Below are positions 1 through 5,610 of a stretch of 5,610 bases of DNA, one piece after another. The position numbers and the translations under genes were made by a program. The stretch's first letter is position 1. Each line of letters begins with the position of its first letter. The notes under the pieces are model-generated. The model was not told where the DNA came from, searched no databases, and saw only the letters and a list, made by a program, of their open reading frames with translations. Origin of the DNA: an uncultured Clostridia bacterium (lineage in GTDB: Bacteria > Bacillota > Clostridia > Oscillospirales > Ruminococcaceae); contig CALXKG010000099.1 of the NCBI GenBank assembly GCA_944388825.1, positions 1 to 5,610 of the forward strand, written 5' to 3'.

Positions 1-1
1 G

Positions 2-88
2 GGGAGCGCGATGGATACCCTCCGGGAGGTCATGAAGACGCTGCAGAAATTCCGTTCAGAGGATTTTATGCAGCGTCTGGGGAAATAA
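2..88 (+). CDS. C-terminal end of an unidentified protein (partial, 5' end outside the window)
   Basis: An open frame runs from the window edge to a TAA stop at 86-88, giving 28 visible residues that end in MQRLGK. The segment is polar and charged, with alternating Leu, Met, Phe and Lys/Arg/Glu residues that suggest an amphipathic helix. It shows no recognisable motif, so I do not assign a family. In-frame ATG codons lie at 11, 32 and 68; a GGGGAG stretch at 1-6 is too close to the first to be a convincing start site, so this is more likely the tail of a longer gene. The gap of 14 bases to the next gene, holding only that gene's ribosome binding site, suggests that the two are co-transcribed. 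Confidence 0.6.
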   Translation, partial: GSAMDTLREVMKTLQKFRSEDFMQRLGK

Positions 89-90
89 TC

Positions 91-95
91 GGAGG
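91..95 (+). promoter_or_regulatory. Ribosome binding site of the DUF3267 gene
   Basis: GGAGG lies 7 bases before the ATG at 103, which supports that start. It directly follows the stop codon of the upstream partial gene. Confidence 0.8.
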
Positions 96-102
96 TATTG
101 AC

Positions 103-699
103 ATGAAAGCTTTACAGACTTTGCCGCCCGGGTATCGGGAGATTTACCGGGTGGATCTGCAAAAGGATAAAAAGACGGCCTTGTTTGTCAATGGGCTGGC
201 GCTCCTAATCGCGGCGGTGATGGGGGTTGGGATGAACCGGCTGGTTCCCATTTCGTCCCTCTTTCAGATGGACGGGGGGCCGCTTTTATACGGACTTCGG
301 TTCGTATCCTTGTTCGTTCTGATATTTGGCTATCTCATCCTGCATGAGCTAGTACACGGTATTACGATGAAGGCCTGTGGGACCAAAAAGGTCCGGTACG
401 GCTTTACAGGGCTCTACTGCTATGCGGGGAGTGAAGATTATTATGGGAAAAAGAGCTATCTTACTATTGCTCTGGCGCCGGTCGTGCTCTTTTTCTTTCT
501 CCTCATCCCGATCAACCTCATCGTCCCACGGGAATGGTTCTGGGTCGTCTATTTTTTGCAGATCGGCAACCTTTCAGGGGCGGCCGGGGATCTGTTCGTC
601 ACCGTTAAATTTGCCGGTATGCCGAAAGATATCCTGGTCCAGGACAGCGGCGTCAGCATGGCCGTTTACAGCCGGAGCGGGATGAAGGATACGCCCTGA
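103..699 (+). CDS. DUF3267-type integral membrane protein, putative zinc metalloprotease
   Basis: This 198-residue protein has about four hydrophobic segments (roughly residues 27-44, 62-80, 121-140 and 145-160), so it should sit in the cytoplasmic membrane. HELVHG at residues 81-86 is an HExxH zinc motif (His81, Glu82, His85) at the end of the second segment. A Gly-Asp pair at 162-163 could supply the third metal ligand, as the C-terminal Asp does in site-2-protease-like (M50) enzymes. This arrangement fits the DUF3267 family of Firmicutes, whose members are generally annotated as metalloprotease-like with unknown substrate. Length is normal for that family, and the ATG at 103 has a well-placed GGAGG. 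The gene looks less GC-rich, with more A/T-ending codons, than the genes downstream, which hints at a different history. Family call is fairly sure; proteolytic activity is inferred from the motif only. Confidence 0.8.
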   Translation: MKALQTLPPGYREIYRVDLQKDKKTALFVNGLALLIAAVMGVGMNRLVPISSLFQMDGGPLLYGLRFVSLFVLIFGYLILHELVHGITMKACGTKKVRYGFTGLYCYAGSEDYYGKKSYLTIALAPVVLFFFLLIPINLIVPREWFWVVYFLQIGNLSGAAGDLFVTVKFAGMPKDILVQDSGVSMAVYSRSGMKDTP

Positions 700-701
700 A
701 A

Positions 702-731
702 TACCGTGTCGCTTATACGCGCCACGCGGTG
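702..731 (+). terminator. Imperfect hairpin after the DUF3267 gene, possible weak terminator
   Basis: ACCGTGTCGC (703-712) can pair with GCCACGCGGT (721-730) around an 8-base loop, with one G-U pair and one C-C mismatch. A T-rich stretch (CTTTTC, 741-746) follows only after about ten bases, so this is not a classical intrinsic terminator. A smaller competing hairpin, CGGT/ACCG, spans 727-737. The position between two transcription units, just before a new promoter, is the main argument for a terminating role. Confidence 0.3.
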
Positions 732-741
732 ATACCGACCC

Positions 742-769
742 TTTTCATCATCTTGCATTGTTATATAAT
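742..769 (+). promoter_or_regulatory. SigmaA-type promoter for the peptidase-ABC exporter operon
   Basis: A perfect -10 hexamer TATAAT lies at 764-769, and TTTTCA (4 of 6 matches to TTGACA) lies at 742-747 with a 16-bp spacer. Transcription would begin near 776, leaving a leader of about 20 bases that contains the AGGAGG ribosome binding site. No operator or riboswitch fits in so short a leader. The assignment is from the sequence pattern alone. Confidence 0.65.
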
Positions 770-781
770 CAATCAATATAC

Positions 782-787
782 AGGAGG
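782..787 (+). promoter_or_regulatory. Ribosome binding site of the M42 peptidase gene
   Basis: A perfect AGGAGG lies 8 bases before the ATG at 796. It fixes the start and predicts strong translation. Confidence 0.85.
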
Positions 788-795
788 AAACCCAG

Positions 796-1833
796 ATGAA
801 CTACGAATACGCGAAATATGCCACGGAAAAAGCGAAAGAACTGCTCTCGATCGACAGCCCCACCGGCTTTACCGCCCGGGCGGCCGAATGGGTGCTGGAA
901 GAATTTACGTCCCTCGGGCTCCCGGCCTGCCAGACGGTCAAGGGCGGGGTGGTCGCAAAGCTGGGCGGCCCGGAAACCGGGGACGGGCTGATGCTGATGG
1001 CCCACACCGACACCCTCGGCGGGATGGTCGCGGAGGTGAAGGCAAACGGCCGGCTGCGGATCGTCCCGCTCGGCGGCCTCTCCCCCCAGAACATCGAGAC
1101 CGAGTGCGTCCGGGTCTATACCCGGGACGGACGGGTGATCGAGGGCACCTGCCAGCTGATCAACGCCTCGACCCATGTCAACGGCGAATTTGGCAGCAGG
1201 CCCCGCAATTTCGACACCCTGGAGATCGTCCTGGACGAGCCGGTCTCGACGGCAGAGGAGACCAGAGGCTACGGCGTCGAGACGGGGGACATCGTCGCGT
1301 TTGAGCCCCGCACCCGGCTGACCGCTTCCGGCTATATCAAGAGCCGCTTCCTCGACGACAAGCTGTCGGTCGGCATCCTGCTGGGGCTTGCGAAATACAT
1401 AAAGGATATGGACGCCGTCCTTTCCCGCCCCGTCTACCTCCATGTGACCGTCTATGAGGAAGTGGGCTTCGGCGGCTCCTCCTCGCTGCCGGAAGGGGTG
1501 ACCGAGGCGGTCTCGGTCGACATGGGCTGCGTCGGGGAGGGGCTCCGCTGCACCGAGCGGCAGGTCTCCATCTGCGCGAAGGATTCGGGCGGGCCGTATT
1601 CCTACCAGCTGACCGGGAAGCTGATCGCCGCCGCCAAAAAAGAGGGGGCCGACTACGCGGTCGACATCTACCCCCACTACGGCAGCGACGTCGAGACGAC
1701 GCTGAAAGCCGGCTACGATATCCGCCACGGGCTGATCGGCCCCGGCGTCTACGCTTCCCACGGCTACGAGCGCAGCCACCTGGACGGCGTCTGCAACACC
1801 CTCAAGCTGTTAAAAGGTTTACTGGAGATTTAA
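796..1833 (+). CDS. M42 family metallopeptidase (glutamyl aminopeptidase / CelM-like)
   Basis: This 345-residue protein has the usual M42 length and, in order, the co-catalytic dimetal site: AHTD at residues 69-72 (His70, Asp72 as catalytic neighbour), FLDDK at 185-189 (bridging Asp187), YEEVG at 220-224 (Glu221 as general base, Glu222 as ligand), VDMG at 241-244 (Asp242), and SHGYE at 321-325 (His322). It has no signal peptide or membrane segment. M42 enzymes are cytosolic aminopeptidases, usually large oligomeric (TET) complexes, that trim N-terminal residues from peptides. The C-terminal SHGYERSH form recalls the M42 subgroup found with NAGGN osmoprotectant synthesis genes, but neither partner gene of that cassette is here, so I do not assign that role. 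The gene has its own promoter and strong ribosome binding site and lies 6 bases before the ABC transporter pair, so it is probably the first gene of a three-gene operon. Substrate is unknown. Confidence 0.9.
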   Translation: MNYEYAKYATEKAKELLSIDSPTGFTARAAEWVLEEFTSLGLPACQTVKGGVVAKLGGPETGDGLMLMAHTDTLGGMVAEVKANGRLRIVPLGGLSPQNIETECVRVYTRDGRVIEGTCQLINASTHVNGEFGSRPRNFDTLEIVLDEPVSTAEETRGYGVETGDIVAFEPRTRLTASGYIKSRFLDDKLSVGILLGLAKYIKDMDAVLSRPVYLHVTVYEEVGFGGSSSLPEGVTEAVSVDMGCVGEGLRCTERQVSICAKDSGGPYSYQLTGKLIAAAKKEGADYAVDIYPHYGSDVETTLKAGYDIRHGLIGPGVYASHGYERSHLDGVCNTLKLLKGLLEI

Positions 1834-1839
1834 ACGGAT

Positions 1840-3579
1840 ATGAAACGATTGCTCAGCTATTTAAAAAAATACCCGGTCATCACCGTCCTGGCGCCGCTCT
1901 TCAAGCTGCTGGAGGCGACCTTCGAGCTGTTTGTCCCGCTGGTCGTCGCCCGGATGATCGACGTCGGCATCGCCGGCGGGGACGGGCTTTACCTGTGGAA
2001 GATGGGGGCGCTGCTCATCCTCCTCGGGGTCGTCGGGTTCGGGTTCTCGCTTATCGCCCAGTATTTCGCGGCGAAATCGGCCGTCAACACCGGCATGGCG
2101 ATGCGCAGCGACCTTTTCCGCCACATCAACGCCCTTTCCTACCAGGAGATCGACCAGATCGGCGTCTCCACCCTCATTAACCGGATGACCGGGGATGTCA
2201 ACCAGGTGCAGAGCGGGGTCAATATGTTCCTGCGGCTTTTCCTGCGCTCCCCCTTCGTCGTACTGGGGGCGGCGGTCATGGCTTTTACCGTCGACCTGAA
2301 GGCGGCGGTCCCGTTTGCGGTGACGATCCCGGCGCTGCTGGCCGTCGTCTTCGCGATCCTGCTTGTGACGATGCCGCTTTATAAGAAGGTACAGAAAAAG
2401 CTCGACCAGGTGCTGCTCTCCACCCGGGAAAATTTGCAGGGCATCCGGGTCGTGCGGGCCTTCAACCGGCAGAAGGAGGAGATGTCGCGGTTTAAGGGCG
2501 AGACGGACAGCCTCTATAAGGGGCAGCTGTTTGTCGGCAAGATCTCCGCCCTGCTAAACCCGCTGACCTATGTGCTCATCAACCTCGGCATCATCGCCGT
2601 CCTCTACTGCGGCGGCGTACAGGTCGACGCCGGGGACCTTTCCCAAGGTGAAGTGATCGCCCTCATCAACTATATGTCCCAGATTTTGACCGAGCTGGTC
2701 AAGCTGGCAAACCTGATCATCCTCCTTTCCCGGGCGCTGGCCAGCCTCGGGCGGGTAAACGCCGTCTTTGCGGTGCGGCCCTCCATCCCCGAAAGCGGGG
2801 AGGCGCTGCCGGAAGCGGCGGCGGGCGTCCCGGCCGTCCAGTTTGACCAGGTCGGGTTTACCTACGCCGGGGCGCGGGAAGAGACGCTCCGGGGCGTCAG
2901 CTTCTCGGTCCTGCCGGGGGAGACCTTCGGCATCATCGGCGGCACCGGCTCCGGCAAATCGACGCTGGCAAACCTGATCCCGCGGTTTTACGACTGCACG
3001 TCCGGGACGGTGCGGCTGTTCGGCAAGGACATCCGGGATGTAAGCCCCGCGGCGGTCCAGCGGGCGGTCGGGGTCGTGCCGCAGAAGGCCACCCTTTTCA
3101 CCGGCAGCCTGCGGGAGAATATGCGCTGGGGCAAAGCGGACGCCACCGACGCGGAGATCTACGCAGCCCTGGACACCGCCCAGGCGCGGGAGTTTGTCGA
3201 CGGGAAGGAAGAAGGGCTGGACCTGCGGCTGACCCAGGGAGGCGGCAACCTCTCGGGCGGGCAGAAACAGCGGCTGACCATCGCCCGGGCGCTCACCGGG
3301 CGCCCCCGGATCCTCATCCTGGACGACAGCGCCTCCGCGCTGGACTTTGCGACCGACGCCCGCCTGCGGCAGGCGATCAAGCGGGACACCGAAAACATGA
3401 CCGTCTTTATCATCTCCCAGCGGGTATCGGCCATCCGGAATGCCGACCATATCCTGGTGCTGGACGACGGGCAGCCGGCCGGGTACGGCACCCATGAAGA
3501 ACTGCTGCGGACAAGCCCGGTCTACCGGGAGATCTGCGCCTCCCAAAGCGCGGGGAAGGAGGGGAAGGAAAATGGCTAA
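1840..3579 (+). CDS. ABC exporter half-transporter, subunit with the degenerate ATP-site residues
   Basis: This 579-residue protein has an N-terminal type IV exporter membrane domain (six predicted helices, roughly residues 12-292) and a C-terminal ATPase domain (about 332-570). Visible motifs are the A-loop Tyr342, Walker A GGTGSGKST (367-375), Q-loop Gln415, signature LSGGQ (471-475) and Walker B ILILDD (491-496). The Walker B catalytic glutamate is Asp496 (LDDSAS instead of LDEATS), and the switch histidine is Gln527 (ISQRVS instead of AHRLS). Its own signature is intact. These substitutions are typical of the non-catalytic site in heterodimeric exporters such as LmrCD, BmrCD and TM287/288. 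The start at 1840 lies 6 bases after the peptidase stop with only a weak GGAG at 1824-1827, so translational coupling is likely. The next gene overlaps its 3' end by 8 bases and encodes the expected partner. Substrate (drug, lipid or peptide) cannot be read from the sequence. Confidence 0.92.
   Translation: MKRLLSYLKKYPVITVLAPLFKLLEATFELFVPLVVARMIDVGIAGGDGLYLWKMGALLILLGVVGFGFSLIAQYFAAKSAVNTGMAMRSDLFRHINALSYQEIDQIGVSTLINRMTGDVNQVQSGVNMFLRLFLRSPFVVLGAAVMAFTVDLKAAVPFAVTIPALLAVVFAILLVTMPLYKKVQKKLDQVLLSTRENLQGIRVVRAFNRQKEEMSRFKGETDSLYKGQLFVGKISALLNPLTYVLINLGIIAVLYCGGVQVDAGDLSQGEVIALINYMSQILTELVKLANLIILLSRALASLGRVNAVFAVRPSIPESGEALPEAAAGVPAVQFDQVGFTYAGAREETLRGVSFSVLPGETFGIIGGTGSGKSTLANLIPRFYDCTSGTVRLFGKDIRDVSPAAVQRAVGVVPQKATLFTGSLRENMRWGKADATDAEIYAALDTAQAREFVDGKEEGLDLRLTQGGGNLSGGQKQRLTIARALTGRPRILILDDSASALDFATDARLRQAIKRDTENMTVFIISQRVSAIRNADHILVLDDGQPAGYGTHEELLRTSPVYREICASQSAGKEGKENG
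3556..3562 (+). promoter_or_regulatory. Ribosome binding site that fixes the start of the second ABC gene
   Basis: AAGGAGG lies inside the end of the first ABC gene, 9 bases before the ATG at 3572. The same frame is open upstream to an ATG at 3440, but those 44 codons are out-of-frame sequence of the first gene and encode a Cys/Arg-rich stretch unlike any exporter N-terminus. The ribosome binding site therefore decides for 3572. Confidence 0.85.
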
Positions 3580-5335
3580 ACAGCGTACATCCGGCGGCGA
3601 AAACTGGAAGACGGTAAAGCGGATCCTCCGCTATATCCGGCCCTATACCGGGCTGGTCATCCTGTCGCTCGCCCTGTCCGTCCTGACCGTCGCCCTCACC
3701 CTTTACGTCCCGATCCTGACCGGGCGGGGGGTCGACTGGATCGTCGGGAAGGGGAACGTCAACTTTTCCGGCCTGCTGTCGGTGATCGCCGCGATCCTGA
3801 TTTCCATCGCCGTCACCGCGCTGGGCCAGTGGCTGATGAACCACCTGAACAACAAGATCACCTACCGGATCGTCCGGGACCTGCGGGTGCAGGCCTTCGA
3901 CCATCTGCAGACCCTCCCTCTCTCCTATACCGACAGCCATTCGTCCGGCGACCTGTTAAGCCGGGTCATCACCGACATCGACCAGTTTTCGGACGGGCTG
4001 CTGCTCGGCTTCACCCAGCTTTTTTCCGGCGTCGCGACGATTGCCGGCACCATCCTCTTCATGCTGGGGCTGAGCCCGCTGATCACGCTGGTGGTGGTGG
4101 TCTTAAGCCCGATGTCCTTCCTGATCGCCAACTTCATCGCCCGGCGGTCGTTTGCGATGTTCAAGCTCCAGTCGGAGACCAGAGGGGAACTGACCGGGCT
4201 GACCAACGAGATGCTGGGCGGGCTGAAGGTGGTCAAGGCCTTCGGCCACGGGGAACAGGCCCAGAAAGAGTTTGACGCGGTCAACGCCCGCCTCACCGGC
4301 TACTCCCTCAAGGCGACCTTCTTCTCCTCGATCACCAACCCCGCCACCCGGTTTATGTACGCGGCGATCTATGCCGGCGTCGCCATCGCCGGCAGCTTCT
4401 CGGCGATGGGCGGGGCGCTTTCGGTCGGGCAGCTGTCCAGCTTCCTCTCCTACACCAACCAGTACACCAAGCCCTTTAACGAGATCACCTCCGTCCTGAC
4501 CGAGTTCCAGAACGCGATCGTCTCGGCCGCCCGGGTCTTCGCCCTCCTGGATGAAGCGCCGGAAACCCCCGAGCCGGCGGGCGCTCTCACGCTGGACAGC
4601 CCGCAGGGCGCCGTCGAGATCGAGGACGTCTCCTTCTCCTACAGCCCCGACAAGCCGCTGATCGAGCATTTAAGCCTCTCGGTCAAACCCGGCGAACGGG
4701 TCGCGATCGTCGGGCCGACCGGCTGCGGCAAGACGACGCTGATCAACCTGCTGATGCGGTTTTACGACGTGCAGGCGGGGCGCATTACCGTCGACGGCCA
4801 CGATATCCGGGAACTGACCCGCCGGTCGCTCCGGGCGGGGTACGGGATGGTGCTCCAGGACACCTGGCTGCGGTCGGCGACCATCCGGGAGAACATCGCC
4901 TACGGGCGGCCGGACGCCGGCGAAGAAGAAATTGTCGCCGCCGCCAAAAAGGCCCACGCCCATTCGTTCATCATGCGGATGCCGCAGGGGTATGATACCG
5001 TCCTGTCCGAAGGGGGCGGCAGCCTCTCCCAGGGGCAGAAGCAGCTGCTCTGCATCGCGCGGATCATGCTCTGCCTGCCGCCGATGCTGATCCTGGACGA
5101 AGCCACCAGCTCGATCGACACGATGACCGAAGTGCGGATCCAGCGGGCGTTTGAGACGCTGATGAAGGGGCGGACCAGCTTTATCGTTGCCCACCGGCTC
5201 TCGACCATCCAGAACGCCGACCTGATCCTGGTGATGGACAAGGGCCATATCGTCGAACAGGGGACCCATGAAGAACTGCTGGCGAAAAACGGGTTTTATG
5301 CAAGGCTTTACAACAGCCAGTTCGCCGTGGTATAA
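3572..5335 (+). CDS. ABC exporter half-transporter, subunit with the intact catalytic glutamate
   Basis: With the start at 3572 the protein has 587 residues, close to its 579-residue partner. Six membrane helices (roughly residues 25-310) precede an ATPase domain (about 347-583). Motifs are the A-loop Tyr357, Walker A GPTGCGKTT (381-389), Q-loop Gln429, Walker B LILDE (506-510) with catalytic Glu510, and switch His541 (AHRLST). The signature is LSQGQ (485-489) rather than LSGGQ, the change expected in the subunit that completes the degenerate site of a heterodimer. Thus Walker A/B of this subunit with the LSGGQ of the first forms the hydrolytic site, and the reverse pair forms the degenerate one. 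The 8-base overlap with the upstream gene supports coupled, equimolar synthesis. It belongs to the multidrug/lipid exporter type; the transported substrate is unknown. Its last codons carry a promoter for the next gene. Confidence 0.93.
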   Translation: MAKQRTSGGENWKTVKRILRYIRPYTGLVILSLALSVLTVALTLYVPILTGRGVDWIVGKGNVNFSGLLSVIAAILISIAVTALGQWLMNHLNNKITYRIVRDLRVQAFDHLQTLPLSYTDSHSSGDLLSRVITDIDQFSDGLLLGFTQLFSGVATIAGTILFMLGLSPLITLVVVVLSPMSFLIANFIARRSFAMFKLQSETRGELTGLTNEMLGGLKVVKAFGHGEQAQKEFDAVNARLTGYSLKATFFSSITNPATRFMYAAIYAGVAIAGSFSAMGGALSVGQLSSFLSYTNQYTKPFNEITSVLTEFQNAIVSAARVFALLDEAPETPEPAGALTLDSPQGAVEIEDVSFSYSPDKPLIEHLSLSVKPGERVAIVGPTGCGKTTLINLLMRFYDVQAGRITVDGHDIRELTRRSLRAGYGMVLQDTWLRSATIRENIAYGRPDAGEEEIVAAAKKAHAHSFIMRMPQGYDTVLSEGGGSLSQGQKQLLCIARIMLCLPPMLILDEATSSIDTMTEVRIQRAFETLMKGRTSFIVAHRLSTIQNADLILVMDKGHIVEQGTHEELLAKNGFYARLYNSQFAVV

Positions 5336-5336
5336 T
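5307..5336 (+). promoter_or_regulatory. Near-consensus SigmaA promoter inside the end of the second ABC gene
   Basis: TTTACA (5307-5312, 5 of 6 matches to TTGACA) and a perfect TATAAT (5331-5336) are separated by 18 bp. The -10 element overlaps the TAA stop codon at 5333-5335. Transcription should begin near 5343, giving the alcohol dehydrogenase mRNA a leader of about 170 bases. I saw no comparably good promoter closer to that gene. Confidence 0.65.
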
Positions 5337-5456
5337 GATAGGGACAATGGGACGGCCGCTGCGCGGCGGGACTCCCGATTAAAGTAGCGGTAAGGAAACT
5401 GGCGCGATTGAAAAAAAACGCGTAAGGTTTTTCTGACTCCGCCCGTTTTTCCGCTT

Positions 5457-5478
5457 CGGCCGCACGAGCGCCGTTTTT
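5457..5478 (+). terminator. Intrinsic terminator-like hairpin before the alcohol dehydrogenase gene
   Basis: CGGC (5457-5460) and GC (5462-5463) pair with GC (5468-5469) and GCCG (5470-5473) around an ACGA loop, with one bulged C at 5461. TTTTT follows at once (5474-5478). It may end transcripts from the ABC operon, act as an attenuator in the dehydrogenase leader, or both. The stem is short (6 bp), so its efficiency is uncertain. GGCCG (5458-5462) can pair instead with CGGCC (5480-5484), which would open the hairpin. Confidence 0.5.
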
Positions 5479-5500
5479 ACGGCCCCATAACCCTGTTTGG

Positions 5501-5507
5501 AAAGGAG
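5501..5507 (+). promoter_or_regulatory. Ribosome binding site of the alcohol dehydrogenase gene
   Basis: AAAGGAG lies 8 bases before the ATG at 5516 and supports that start. Confidence 0.8.
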
Positions 5508-5515
5508 CGTTTTCC

Positions 5516-5610
5516 ATGGAAGCATTCCAGTATTACACCCCCACAAAAGTCATCTTCGGCAAGGACACCCATAAGCAGGTCGGAGCGGTCATCCGTTCCT
5601 ACGGCTTTAC
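5516..5610 (+). CDS. Iron-containing alcohol dehydrogenase, N-terminal part (cut by the window end)
   Basis: Only 31 complete codons are visible. The N-terminus FQYYTPTKVIFGKDT followed by a helix-like KQVGAVIRSYG is the characteristic opening of group III (iron-dependent) alcohol dehydrogenases, where an aromatic-rich strand leads into PT-x-(V/I)-x-FG-(K/R). It most resembles the butanol dehydrogenase / YqhD-like branch, whose members are cytosolic NAD(P)H-dependent enzymes that reduce aldehydes to alcohols. The metal-binding His/Asp residues and the GGGS nucleotide motif lie beyond the window, so iron binding, cofactor and substrate cannot be checked. The start has a good ribosome binding site. 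The gene seems to be a separate unit with its own upstream promoter and long leader, not part of the exporter operon. Confidence 0.8.
   Translation, partial: MEAFQYYTPTKVIFGKDTHKQVGAVIRSYGF

Larger units (their letters stand above)
5343..5515 (+). other. Long structured leader of the alcohol dehydrogenase gene; possible regulatory RNA, class not recognised
   Basis: No convincing gene lies between 5336 and 5515. If transcription begins near 5343, this is untranslated leader. It holds a perfect small hairpin GCCGC-TGC-GCGGC (5355-5367), a competing CGGG-ACT-CCCG (5367-5377), an A8 run at 5411-5418 opposite a T5 run at 5428-5432, a short direct repeat GTAAGG (5390-5395 and 5422-5427), and the terminator-like hairpin described separately. 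Possible long-range pairing is GGCGG (5365-5369) with CCGCC (5439-5443). I compared it from memory with common riboswitch classes (purine, cyclic-di-GMP, ZTP, fluoride, guanidine, SAM) and recognised none. A regulatory role is inferred from length and layout only. Confidence 0.35.

Noticed and set aside
769..1779. Long open frame of 336 codons on the minus strand opposite the peptidase gene
   Set aside because: It mirrors the GC-biased codon positions of a well-supported M42 gene, and its product is a low-complexity Asp/Gly/Arg/Pro/Val-rich sequence without family motifs.
2554..3546. Long open frame of 330 codons on the minus strand opposite the first ABC gene
   Set aside because: It is a shadow of the ABC gene in GC-rich DNA; the product shows no domain and there is no convincing ribosome binding site.
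3440..3571. A 44-codon N-terminal extension of the second ABC protein
   Set aside because: The extension overlaps the first ABC gene out of frame, is rich in Cys, Arg and Trp, and lacks a start signal, whereas ATG 3572 has AAGGAGG 9 bases upstream.
5347..5382. An 11-codon upstream open frame in the alcohol dehydrogenase leader as a possible leader peptide
   Set aside because: Its ATG would lie only about 4 bases from the inferred transcript start and has no usable ribosome binding site; the codons show no run of a regulatory amino acid.
5308..5517. A 69-codon minus-strand open frame across the leader region
   Set aside because: It has no recognisable motif and overlaps the promoter, the terminator hairpin and both flanking genes; most likely chance.
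1..5610. CRISPR arrays, insertion sequences, tRNA or rRNA genes
   Set aside because: I saw no regularly spaced repeats, transposase motifs, terminal inverted repeats, tRNA arms or rRNA signatures on either strand.

Overview
The window reads as ordinary chromosome of a GC-rich Gram-positive anaerobe. The most likely source is a high-GC member of the Clostridia (Oscillospiraceae-like or a relative). This is inferred from strong AGGAGG-type ribosome binding sites, SigmaA-type promoter hexamers, tightly packed same-strand genes, and the gene families present (DUF3267 membrane protein, M42 peptidase, paired ABC half-transporters, iron-dependent alcohol dehydrogenase). No marker gene fixes the taxon. 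Every supported gene is on the + strand.

Layout. Positions 2-88 hold the last 28 codons of an unidentified gene. After 14 bases comes a DUF3267 integral membrane protein with an HELVH metalloprotease motif (103-699). Positions 700-795 hold an imperfect hairpin and then a good SigmaA-type promoter (TTTTCA, 16 bp, TATAAT) that fires just before an M42 family aminopeptidase (796-1833). Six bases later begin two ABC exporter half-transporters (1840-3579 and 3572-5335), which overlap by 8 bases. Peptidase and transporters are therefore probably one operon. The 3' end of the second transporter gene contains a near-consensus promoter (TTTACA, 18 bp, TATAAT at 5331-5336, overlapping the stop codon). 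It precedes a non-coding stretch of about 180 bases and the first 31 complete codons of an iron-containing alcohol dehydrogenase, cut by the window end (5516-5610).

How the genes work together. The two ABC proteins should form one heterodimeric exporter. The first lacks the canonical Walker B glutamate (Asp instead) and switch histidine (Gln instead). The second has these residues but carries an altered signature, LSQGQ. Together they make one consensus and one degenerate ATP site, as in the LmrCD, BmrCD and TM287/288 group. The M42 enzyme is a predicted cytosolic metal aminopeptidase; whether it is functionally tied to the exporter is unknown.

The most interesting non-coding feature is the leader of the alcohol dehydrogenase gene. 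The only good promoter seen lies about 170 bases upstream of the start codon, and a terminator-like hairpin with a T5 tract lies between them. A mutually exclusive alternative pairing is visible, so transcription attenuation or a riboswitch-type control is possible. I could not match the leader to a known RNA class. Nothing else in the window looks like a new system.
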